From Macrothele yani (lineage: Eukaryota; Arthropoda; Arachnida; Araneae; Macrothelidae), in contig CM077005.1 in the NCBI GenBank assembly GCA_039090855.1, positions 72,288,607-72,352,606 of the forward strand: a stretch of DNA of 64,000 bases, given 5' to 3'. This document shows positions 44,353 to 52,534 of this stretch, piece after piece; positions within the stretch are counted from its first letter, which is position 1; each line of letters begins with the position of its first letter. Below the pieces are notes generated by a model that had not been told where the DNA came from, did no database searches, and saw nothing but the letters and a program-made list of their open reading frames with translations. Both the position numbers and the translations under genes were made by a program.

Positions 44353-44424
44353 GTCCGCGTAGCTCAATTGGTAGAGCAACTTATTCCGGAATAAGGGGAC
44401 CCGGGTTCGAATCCTGGCGTGGAC
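44353..44424 (+). promoter_or_regulatory. tRNA-like Pol III promoter in the 5' LTR of TRIM 1
   Basis: 72 nt with a 7-bp acceptor-type stem (gtccgcg with cgtggac, one G-U), a 4-bp D stem (gctc/gagc) and a T arm around ttcgaat. A box tagctcaattgg at 44360-44371; B box ggttcgaatcc at 44404-44414, a perfect consensus. The anticodon arm is out of register: cttat pairs with ataag around a 6-nt loop, tccgga. So this is a tRNA-derived sequence, not a normal tRNA gene. Pol III use is inferred. Confidence 0.8.
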
Positions 44425-44492
44425 AAAAATGACGGAGAAATTTACTTCGTTATAATGGCGCCCGAACTATCCGGATGACCCGACCGTTCAAA

Positions 44493-44531
44493 ATCTCGTA
44501 ATGGTGTGATGTTATTTCCACACCGCGAGAT
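44493..44531 (+). other. Conserved hairpin in the TRIM internal region
   Basis: ATCTCG and GGTGTG pair with CACACC and CGAGAT around a 10-nt loop. The same stem, with one more pair (ATCTCGC/GCGAGAT), is at 47660-47698 in TRIM 2. It lies just after the primer-binding site, where packaging or dimerisation signals sit in LTR elements. That function is a guess. Confidence 0.6.
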
Positions 44532-44567
44532 AGGAAAAATCAGAGAATCCCTTCTCCAGCATTTCGA

Positions 44568-44602
<35 letters not shown>

Positions 44603-44692
44603 AGGGGGAGATGATGTAACGTACCAGGAGATGTGACGTACCTGCCAGAAGGACGCACACGACATAGAGGCAGATAGGAATCAGAATAAAAC

Positions 44693-44764
44693 GTCCGCGT
44701 AGCTCAATTGGTAGAGTGACTTGTTCCGGAATGAGGGGATCCGGGTTCGAATCCCGGCGTAGAC
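44693..44764 (+). promoter_or_regulatory. tRNA-like sequence in the 3' LTR of TRIM 1
   Basis: Same 72-nt structure as at 44353-44424 with about eight substitutions. The T stem is perfect here (ccggg/cccgg). A box and B box are both kept. Confidence 0.75.
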
Positions 44765-45090
44765 CTAAAATGACGGAGAAATTTACTTCGTTATAACCCG
44801 CCCACACATTCACAGAGAATCGTTCTTGGTACGCACGTGGACTTGTAGCGTGTGGATTAGAGGTTGCCCACACATGACAATTGTGCACATTTAAAACACC
44901 TTCGTGTGTAAAAATCGCCTCACCTGTGAATAGCACATGAGCTGGGAATTTCTTGTTTTTGTGCCTCAACGCGTCACTTGCGCCCATACATTCCTATACA
45001 CAAAATATTTGTTGTAGTGTGCTCTACCACCCCTTAAAGTTTGTCCCATGAGTTCTAAATCACTCTGTAGATGAAGTATAATAATAATAT

Positions 45091-45510
45091 ACACCGACGA
45101 GCCAAAACATGGTGACCAGCGCGTCATATTTATGTTATGAAAATCAAAGAAGCTGCAGGTAAACGATGGTGCGTATGAAAGTCATGAAGCGGTATAAATA
45201 ATACCGATACGGTTTTCTGTTTATCAGTGTTGTTCTTCAGATGGGAACGGCAGCGAGTTTGACAGTGGCCAAATTGTAATGGCCAGACGACTGGGTCAGA
45301 GCATTTCCGAGACGGCAAGGCTTATGGGGGGCTTACGGTCAGTCGTTGTTAGCATATTCGGAAAGTGGTCCGAGGAGGGCAAACAACGACCAACTGGAAA
45401 GGTCTGGGTCAACGATGGCTCATCAATGTCAGAGGAGAGCGAAGGATATCCCGCATGCTACAGAAGTGGTTCTGTAACTCAGATTGCCGATACATTTGAA
45501 TAGTAGTGGC
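45091..45510 (+). pseudogene. Tc1-like transposase N-terminal fragment
   Basis: The terminus-like tacaccgacgagccaaaaca lies at 45090-45109. The plus frame gives SEFDSGQIVMARRLGQSISE then TARLMGGLRSVVVSIFGKWSEEG, the first HTH of a Tc1-like transposase, followed by RSGSVTQIADTFE and a stop at 45501. The catalytic domain is absent, replaced at about 45545 by the left arm of the large inverted repeat. Confidence 0.7.
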
Positions 45511-45806
45511 GGAAATAATGTGTCAAAACACACAACACATCTAACCCTGATGAAAATGAGGCTGGATAACCGCAGGCCTCTCGAGTCCGTCATTGTTTTA
45601 ATAAAAAATGTGTATCGCCTTTTTAATATACACCAATAGTTCAAAACATTGAAGCACCCAGTATCCCTCCATTCTTAGAAACTTTTGGAATCTTCTAGTT
45701 GCTAAATCGCCTGTCAGGATTTTGTGAAAAGCAGGCTATGCGGGAGCACAAATACTTACCCATATATATACCGAAGAGCCATAATATTATGGGCACCTGC
45801 TTAATA

Positions 45807-47367
45807 CACTGGCGTGCAAAAATTAAGGACGATGTGGTTTTTCGAATGTAACGTCGTGCAGAAGTGCTCCACATCGACTCAAATCATATCATAAGATCCC
45901 CAAGATGTAAAGATATGGGACAAGTGAGCAAAACCGTCCAAACAAGGAATCCAAAGGATACAAAGGCACTTTATTGAAAAGGTAGCTTCGAGCACAACTG
46001 GACAGAAGACAGAAACGCCCATGTGACAGGCGGCTACCAAGAAAAATCTAGTCTTTAGTAGGAGATATGATCATCCCTGACTGCGTTGCGGGATTTACAA
46101 CGTCTGTCCATGCTGAGGACGAGGTTGTCAAGCAGCTGTTGAGGCATCGCGGCCCATTCCTCTTGTAGCGCCAATCGCAGCTGCGGAATTGTTGCTGGCG
46201 GCTGGTGACGTGCTGCCAAGCGTCTCCCGAGAAGGTCACATACTTGTTCGATTGGATTTAGGTCCGGGGACCTTGCGGGCCAACCCATGCGTTGAATATC
46301 TTCATTCTCCAACAGCTCTGCGACATCCACTGTACGATGAGGTGTAGCGTTGTGGTCCATGAACAGGAACTCAGGGCCCACAGCACCACTTTAAACAGAC
46401 ACACGTGAGGCAGGAGAACCTCGGTACAATAGCGCACACCAGTAACTGAACCTCCTTGGAAGATGTGGAGGTCAGTATGGCTACCAAGCATGATACCGCC
46501 TTAAACAAGAACTCCGCCACTTCCAAAATGGTCCCTTTCGATTATGTTGGAGGTGTGATTGCGTGTTCCCTGCTCTCTTCAGATGTGTATACGTCCAAAA
46601 TCGCTCGTCAGACTAAATCGGCTCTCATCCGTAAAGAGAACTCGACCCCAATGCTTATGTGTCCAGTTGTTTTGTTCCTGGCACCACAGAAACCGCCGTC
46701 TCCGATGAGCAGGCGTTAATAGCACACACCGTACTTGTCGTCGTGCAAATAGACCACCTTTGTGCAGTCTCCTGGCCAAGGTAAAACTCGATAACGGACG
46801 TCCAGTTGTCTGTTGCATGTGCCTTCCGATTTATCCCGCTGTCTGCCATCTGTCTCGTTTTGCCTGTAGGGCCCAATACTGGTCGTCCGCTGCCATGGCT
46901 GCTCGTGGACGCGTCCACTGCTAAACTCTCGGACAGCTGTTCCTGTCGTTTGAAATGCTCTCCAAGCTTGTGAAACGATGCTGTGAGCGATCCCGAAATC
47001 CTCGGCCACACTAGTCACACTTCGACAGTCTCCCAACTACCCAATGACACGACCTCGGGTAAAGTCATCCAGATGTCGTCTACTGGATTGCCTGTTGGCC
47101 ATATCACACGGTGGCAGCAACTCGACGTCGTTCAAATTGATGTACACCGTGCAATAGCTTTCACCGAATTGCTGGGCGTACACCGCCCGTGTGCTTTATA
47201 CCCTTCCGACACTCCCCCATCCACCCTACGTCATGTTGCATATATTCGCATGCCCTACCGTACCGGACCTTAGTCTATCTTCTGAGTGGTTTTTCGGTCC
47301 GTTCTGCCTACTCGTTCCGCTGTTATGCTGATTTCTCCTCTTCGTCCTTAATTTTTGCACACCAGTG
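45807..47367 (-). mobile_element. Tc1-like element with both ends
   Basis: The left terminus cactggcgtgcaaaaattaa and the right inverse (ttaatttttgcacaccagtg) match at 25 of 26 positions into the ggacga inner part, with TA on both sides (45805-45806, 47368-47369). Length 1561 bp. Confidence 0.9.
46052..47102 (-). pseudogene. Tc1-like DD34E transposase pseudogene
   Basis: The start at 47102 gives MANRQSSRRHLDDFTRGRVI, then a stop, then GDCRSVTSVAEDFGIAHSIV (HTH). HTH2 remnants follow, then FTLARRLHKGGLFARRQVRC. The first catalytic block is RVLFTDESRFSLTSDFGR (about 46650), followed by a mid-domain in another frame (LHIFQGGSVTGVRYCTEVLL). The second block FMDHNATPHRT (about 46360) keeps an aspartate, and the third block is SPDLNPIEQVCDLLGRRLAA (about 46265). 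It ends before 46052. All three acidic residues are visible, but at least three frame disruptions and one stop make it inactive. Confidence 0.85.
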
Positions 47368-47519
47368 TATATACGAGTACGTATTTGTGCTCGCGCATAT
47401 CCTGCTTTTCACAAAATTCAGACTAGCGGTTTAGCAACTATTGTAACGTACCAGGAGATGTGACGTACCTGCCAGAAGGACGCACACGACATAAAGGCAG
47501 ATAGGAATTAGAATAAAAC

Positions 47520-47591
47520 GTCCGCGTAGCTCAATTGGTAGAGCAACGTATTCCGGAATGAGGGGATCCGGGTTCGAATCCTGGCGTGGAC
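47520..47591 (+). promoter_or_regulatory. tRNA-like Pol III promoter in the 5' LTR of TRIM 2
   Basis: Same arms as in TRIM 1, with A box tagctcaattgg and B box ggttcgaatcc unchanged. The anticodon-arm mismatch (cgtat with atgag) shows that this arm is not under tRNA-like constraint. Confidence 0.8.
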
Positions 47592-47843
47592 AGAAATGAC
47601 GGAGAAATTAACTTCGTTATAATGGCGCCCGAACTCTCCGGATTACCCGACTGTTCAAAATCTCGCATTGGTGTGATGTTATTTCCACACCGCGAGATAG
47701 GAAAAATAAGAGAATCCATTCTCCAGCACTTCGAATAAAAAAATAAACAAATAAGGGGGAGATGATATAACGTACCAGGAGATGCGACGTACCTGCCAGA
47801 AGGACGCACACGACATAAAGGCAGATAGGAATCAGAATAAAAC

Positions 47844-47915
47844 GTCCGCGTAGCTCAACTGGTAGAGCAACTTATTCCGGAATGAGGGGATCCGGGTTCG
47901 AATCCTGGCGTGGAC
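47844..47915 (+). promoter_or_regulatory. tRNA-like sequence in the 3' LTR of TRIM 2
   Basis: 72 nt; A box tagctcaactgg (one change) and perfect B box. Near-identical to the 5' copy. Confidence 0.75.
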
Positions 47916-48094
47916 AGAAATGACGGAGAAATTAACTTCGTTATACTATAAAATCGCAAAGGTTTCGAAGAATAGAGAGATTCTGGGTGCTTCAATGTTT
48001 TGAGTTGTTGGTGTATGTTAAAAGGCGATACAAATTTTGTATGAAGACAATGACAGACTCAAGCGTCCTACGGTTGAAATTTTCTGAGCGGTGG

Positions 48095-49235
48095 AGAATT
48101 TGCGAAGAATGATTACTTTCGGAAAGGAAGTGCTCATATCAGGTGTCTTCACAGAATCCGGAGAGGAAGAGGAACTGTATTTTTTCTGGCTTATCGAATA
48201 AAGTACTGTAGATTTTGGTGATCTTGTCCTCAAAAATAGAGCAAAGTGAAAGCCAAAAGAATTATGGATCCTTTAGGTTTCTTTCTGTTGTTTGAAACCT
48301 TTCGGCGAATTGCTACGCAGAATTCTGGCCGTCATCCAGTACCAACGGAGATAGTTAAGGAATCGGAAGAGTAAGAATTATTCCTTTTATGTATTGATTT
48401 CACCCATGTAATCAATATGAACGTTATAATTTATTTCAAAGGTGCAGCATTGGAGATGCTTATTTTAATATCCTTTAGTATGTATGTAATAAAAAAGCCA
48501 GGCCAATCATTCAATAATTTGAGGATTACATAAGGTACAACGTTCGCAAATAGTCGTTACATAAAAGAGCCTCTTCTACAATCCTTGTCAAGTCGGAAGA
48601 GAACAGTAAGAGAGTGTTATGTCGAGCATATTACAATCAATACAACAGAATGAGAAAGGATAGCATTGAGAGCTACTTTTGTCTATCTTAATGTTTTTTC
48701 TAACAGCCTCATTTTTTCAGATATCAGCAGGAATTATGAATGAACGGAAATTATTTTTATTACTTAAATACAAACCGTATTAGAAATCAATAAACAACTA
48801 TAAAAAGAGTAAGTATAGAATTTTCATTAAGAATAGACACCCTGATCTCATATTACCATGAATGAAAAACACACGCCAATCATCACATTTGTGTTTCTTT
48901 CCGTATCAACGGGTAAACATTTGATTTACTTAGGCTGTTAGAAGCAACATCAGTTAAGTGATCATCGATTAATTTTCATCTATTCCGGCATTCCGATGAA
49001 TTTCACATTACAAAGCATCTGAGCAGATATGTTCGTTGAATCCAGCTTTCATGCGCAAAAATATAAATGTCGGTGAATACAAGAGTGGTGCGTTTCTGTG
49101 GTATTTTTTGGGAGGAAATGGAAAGCTTCAAAAATTACAAAAATGTACTTGCTGAATCTGAGTTATTCTGAAGATCTCAATTTCAAATTGAAATTTCAAA
49201 TTGAAATTTCGAAAGTTACCATTCACATTTGTGAG
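48095..49235. other. Interval without recognised gene
   Basis: AT-rich, no motif-bearing frame. At 49183-49212 a short palindromic alternation (caatttcaaattgaaattt, repeated) is present. Confidence 0.4.
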
Positions 49236-49239
49236 GTGG

Positions 49240-49293
49240 AAATCGGAGTAATGAGTGAGAAAGAGAGTGTGTGACACAGAAAAATGAAGAAAG

Positions 49294-49349
<56 letters not shown>

Positions 49350-49759
49350 CGACACAGAAAAAGAGATGCAGACAGAGGAAACAGACATAGAGAGAGATGA
49401 AAAGAAGTATGAGAGATAAAGAAAGAGGCAGAGAGAGAGAGAGAGCGGAAGAGAACAGTAAGAGAAGGACAGAGAGAGAAGGAGAGGAAGAAAAGAGTAA
49501 GAAAGCGAGAGAGAGAGAGAGAGAAGAGTGATGGGGAGACAGAGGAATGAGATAGTGAAACACAGAAAAAAATAGAGAAAGACAGATAGAAGACAAGGAA
49601 GAAGAGGAGAGTGTGAAACATAACGAAATAGGCAGAGGAAAGAAAGATAGAGAGAGAGGAAGAGATGAGTGAGGCAGAGAGACAGCGAGGAAGGGGTAAT
49701 GAAACACAGAAAACTGAGACAGACAGAGGAAAGAGAAAGAGAAGGGGGAGTATGAGATA

Positions 49760-49826
<67 letters not shown>

Positions 49827-49990
49827 TGAGAAGAAGGGGAGAATCAGACTGAGAAAGAAGAGTGAGAGGAAGGGAAGAATCAGAATGAGAAAAAAGAGTG
49901 AGAGGAAGGGGAGGATGAGACTGAGGAAGAAGAGTGAGAGGAAGGGGAGAATGAGACTGTGAAAGATGAGTGAGAGAGAGAAAGAGCGAA
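49240..49990 (+). repeat. Purine tract, (GA)n-rich, ~750 bp
   Basis: Pure GA runs at about 49297-49347 and 49765-49824 lie in a longer purine-biased stretch with 20-30-bp quasi-repeats (gaagagtgagaggaagggga near 49855-49960). The complementary strand gives a 338-residue Ser/Leu/Phe frame that is a composition artefact. Confidence 0.95.
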
Positions 49991-50022
49991 AGAGATCAAT
50001 TGACAGGCAGGCTGAGGGCAAA

Positions 50023-50062
50023 ACAAACACACACACAACACAACACACACACACACACACGC
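50023..50062 (+). repeat. (CA)n microsatellite
   Basis: acacacaca runs, ending in gcgcgcacgcgcg, directly after the purine tract. Confidence 0.9.
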
Positions 50063-50069
50063 GCGCACG

Positions 50070-50745
50070 CGCGGAGACTAAAACAGGGAAGGAAATGTTA
50101 AAAGGGAAGGTTTTTTTCAGCGTTATACGTGGTTTGCCAATCATAAAAGGAATCTTGCAGACACATAGTTCTTATAGGAATAAGAGCTCTATGTATCAAA
50201 ATATTTGTTTACACATCTTTCTAACTTCACATTTTTCATGTGAAGTGCAGTTATCTGTATAAGCTAAGAAGACAGACGTTATCTGTTATCGTTTTTAATT
50301 CGACTGATCGAGTGTTTCTTCCTTTAGGGAATAAAAGAGCCGTAGCCATTAAAATAGAAAGTCCAACAAATAGATATTTGAAAGGTGGAGGACGGAGCAA
50401 ACTATGTAGCATTAGGTTTTGTCATTCAGCTGCCAACTATCTCGATGCACGATGTGCCTGTGCTGGCATTTTGCTGAGACGAAAGTTCAATCACACAGCC
50501 GTATTTTTTGTATTTAAAGCAAATATTTTTTCAGTATAAAATGTAGCAATACTATCATTTGGAATAAGTCAATAGGAATGTAGATGTTCTTTTCCGAAAT
50601 ACTGCAGAATACTCAGAAGAGCATAGCTGTTTTAAGCCAAGCATTCGTCCTTCGCAACGTGTGCTTCTTTTAAAACATCAAAAAAAGTCAATCAAAATTT
50701 CGCAGAAAACAAAATGATTTTTAGTTACAGTGTTGCTTATATACG
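50070..50745. other. Interval without recognised gene
   Basis: Two frames of ~98 residues (49966-50262 and 50240-50539, plus strand) have no recognisable domain. The first begins within the GA/CA tract. Confidence 0.4.
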
Positions 50746-50749
50746 TACA

Positions 50750-51065
50750 AGGGGCGTCAAAAAGTCCAACGAATTCCAGGTAAAACTGAGCAATAGGTAA
50801 TATTCAAGAAAATTTGCTTTACTGCTCTTTAAACTAATCCACCCTAGAGTACTATGTACTTTCGGCATCGTTCGGATGACTGCTAGATGTTACGGGAAAA
50901 GTCCTCCTTTGCAATCCTCTTCGGCTGGGTCGTCAGATTAGCTTGAATGTCCGAAATGTTAATAAATCTCTTCCCTTCCAGCGGTAAAATCAGACGGAGA
51001 TGCTAAAATATTTGACAGCCGGTGCTAGATCAGGCTAATGTGGTGGGAGATTCAACACAAAAACA
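50750..51065 (-). pseudogene. Mariner-like transposase C-terminal remnant
   Basis: An end-like motif, aaggggcgtcaaaaagtcc, lies at 50749-50767. The minus strand gives a decayed PPH-SPDLAPAVKYFSI near 51045, then KRFINISDIQANLTTQPKRI and AKEDFSRNI, SSERCRKYIVL. This fits mariner C-termini (RFxxxxDIxANxTxxLKAIPKEDFQxCFxxWxxRWxxCI). Stops and frameshifts are present. The first two catalytic blocks were not found. Confidence 0.6.
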
Positions 51066-51298
51066 GCGCATTTTGAATCAGAATTTAATATTGGTTCTTA
51101 GTTCCATTTTCGCCTGCTAACAAAGCGTACAAACATCAGATGCCTTGACCTCGATCGCTGTGCCACACCCTTCCTCACAGCTCCGTTGTGGTTACAGACA
51201 TGTTCGATCATCTCTATCATGCAAGTTACCGCACCATCACAACCTTTCCGTTTACACATTACGACAGCATTCACCGAAACTTATTGACATATCTTGTA

Positions 51299-52528
51299 CA
51301 CTGGTGAGCGATTGTATTCCAACCAGCTACCTAATAAGCTGTTGGACCCACTTTATCCCGCAAAACAGCGGCCACTTGGCGAGGCATCGATTCGATGAGG
51401 TGGTGATAGGTATCCTTGGGTATCTGGTACCCTAATGTCAACAGCAGGTCCTCCAGTTCACGTGCATTTCGGGGTGGTGGGGATTTAGCGCGAACCCGCT
51501 TTTCCAAGTCAAACCACAAATGTTCGATTGAGTTCATGTCAGGTGAACGTGGAGGCCAGGGCATTAACATAAAGTAACCAGCATGTTCCTCAAACCTCTC
51601 CTTGACGATTCTGGCAGTGCAGTATGGCGCATTGTTCTGTTGGGAATGACTAACACCAGCAAGGAACACAGTTGCCATGGATGGGTGAACGTGGTCCGCA
51701 ACGATCTTCAGATACCTGACAGCTGTCAGGGATTTGTGCTATTGGGATGTTGGGGATTAAAGTTACCCGTGAAAACATCGCCCACAGTATAACACCGCCG
51801 CCGCCAGCCTGTTTCATTTCAACAGTGGATCCAGGTGCCATATCCTCCGTTGGTAATCGGCGTATCCGCGCTCGGCCATCTTTGTGATGCACCAGGAATC
51901 TGGATTTGTCAGACCAGGCCACTACCTTCCAATCATCCACGGTCCAATCTCGATTATCTTGGACCCATTTCATGTGTTGTTGGCGATGACGTGCAGTGAG
52001 CATGGGGACCCGGCTGGGTCTTCGGCTGCGCAGGCTCATGCGCAGAAGACTGCGATGAACTGTGTACTCTGACACATTGCCCTGATCACCAGAGTTGTAG
52101 CAGCGGGTGATTTGTCGCACCGTGGCCCTGCGGTCGTTGTAAACAATGCGCGACAGTCTCCGCTCCCCTCTGGCATCAATGAGCTGCGGACGATACATGG
52201 CTGGACGACGGTTTATCGTTTGACCATCTGTGCACCACTTCTGGTTAGTACTCACTACAGCGGCACGTGAACAACCTTAAAAGCCGCGCCGTATACGAGA
52301 TCGTTGCTCCGAGGCGTCGTGCCATCACAATTTGTCCTTTATCAAGCTCCGAGAAATCGGGAGCTCTTCCCATTCTGACTCCGAACACTCTACTAACCGA
52401 AAGCCGGTCGCCGGTCCTCGGGTTGTATATATACTGCTCTGTGAACTTCTCTTGCGCCAACGTTCGGTTTCGGGTTTCTCTCATTTCTGTAGGCCAGGGG
52501 TGGTCATAATGGATTTGGCTCACCGGTG
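51299..52528 (-). mobile_element. Tc1-like element with both ends
   Basis: The ends cactggtgagcgattgtatt (left) and the inverse of ggatttggctcaccggtg (right) agree in the outer ~11 bp and partly inside, bounded by TA (51297-51298, 52529-52530). Length 1230 bp. Confidence 0.8.
51331..52376 (-). pseudogene. Tc1-like transposase pseudogene with mutated second catalytic residue
   Basis: The start at about 52376 (MGRAPDFSELDKGQIVMARR) opens the HTH domain; a frameshift follows TARLL. The next frame has KWCTDGQTINRRP, LIDARGERRLSRIVYNDRRA and VSEYTVHRSLLRMSLRSRRP. The first catalytic block is VAWSDKSRFLVHHKDGR (about 51910). GGGGVILWAMFS follows, then a further shift. The last frame (51331-51678) holds SQQNNAPYCTARI, where the second aspartate (QQDNAPCH) is asparagine, and SPDMNSIEHLWFDLEKRV with the glutamate kept. 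It ends VGPTAY. The loss of the second acid alone should abolish activity. Confidence 0.9.
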
Positions 52529-52534
52529 TATATC

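Larger units (their letters stand above)
44275..44795 (+). mobile_element. TRIM 1: miniature LTR retrotransposon with tRNA-like sequence in its LTRs
   Basis: 5' LTR 44275-44454 (180 bp), 3' LTR 44615-44795 (181 bp), starting TGTAACG and ending CGTTATA. The primer-binding site TGGCGCCCGAAC lies at 44456-44467, one base after the LTR. This 12-mer is complementary to the 3' end of lysine-tRNA(UUU) including CCA. The polypurine tract aagggggagatga lies at 44602-44614, directly before the 3' LTR. The target duplication ACCC is at 44271-44274 and 44796-44799. The internal region is only 160 bp, ~30 of them an A run, and codes for nothing. The inserted site is a transposase pseudogene whose reading resumes on both sides. 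Any replication would depend on enzymes from other elements. Confidence 0.93.
43830..44990 (-). pseudogene. Long-TIR element transposase, interrupted by TRIM 1
   Basis: Reading leftwards, 44987-44796 gives KKFPAHVLFTGEAIFTHEGV, NPHATSPRAYQERFSVNVWA. In relatives the motif is VLFSDEAxFT, so the catalytic aspartate is replaced (TGEA for SDEA). The frame then enters the TRIM. On the other side (44274 downwards) it resumes with AHFSINVRNYLDATFVAQWI and GRGEPVRWPPRLPDLWSLYY, then HLKALVHETPVDSVEDLVAR and REIPGIFETVRQSLR. This is the typical C-terminal half of a transposase group frequent in arthropod genomes (IS630/Tc1/mariner superfamily). Frameshifts and a stop occur around the second and third catalytic blocks. 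Confidence 0.8.
43611..45067 (-). mobile_element. Long-TIR Tc1/mariner-superfamily element carrying TRIM 1
   Basis: The ends cagggtgattcagaactcat (43611) and the inverse gttctaaatcactctg (to 45067) are bounded by TA. Arms match for ~130 bp (tgttgcagtgtgctctaccac-like core). Without the inserted TRIM (44275-44795 plus one ACCC) the element is about 0.93 kb of transposon sequence. Same end type as the element at 31026-35218. Confidence 0.85.
47442..47945 (+). mobile_element. TRIM 2: second miniature LTR retrotransposon
   Basis: 5' LTR 47442-47621, 3' LTR 47766-47945 (180 bp each). Primer-binding site TGGCGCCCGAAC at 47623-47634; polypurine tract aagggggagatga at 47753-47765. The first two bases of the 3' LTR are TA instead of TG. 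Target duplication CTAT at 47438-47441 and 47946-47949. The internal region is 144 bp. The 72-nt tRNA-like segments are at 47520-47591 and 47844-47915. The insertion lies in the right arm of the large inverted repeat, and the left arm provides the uninterrupted counterpart. It is in the same orientation as TRIM 1. Confidence 0.93.
45545..48090. repeat. Large inverted repeat enclosing a Tc1-like element and TRIM 2
   Basis: The left arm, about 45560-45780, matches the inverse of 47370-47441 plus 47946-48085. Examples: gtgtatcgcc versus ggcgatacaa; aaaacattgaagcacccag versus ctgggtgcttcaatgtttt; gtgaaaagcaggctatgcg versus catatcctgcttttcac. The right arm is interrupted by TRIM 2 with CTAT duplicated, and the alignment of arms resumes exactly after it. 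The centre holds the Tc1-like element 45807-47367. Confidence 0.8.

Noticed and set aside
44353..44764. Two genuine tRNA genes
   Set aside because: The anticodon arm is out of register with a 6-nt loop, and both copies lie at the same place in paired LTRs. They are tRNA-derived promoter sequences, not tRNA genes.
49128..50144. 338-residue open frame on the minus strand
   Set aside because: It is almost only Ser, Leu, Phe and Pro because it is read from the GA-rich tract. No domain, so a composition artefact.
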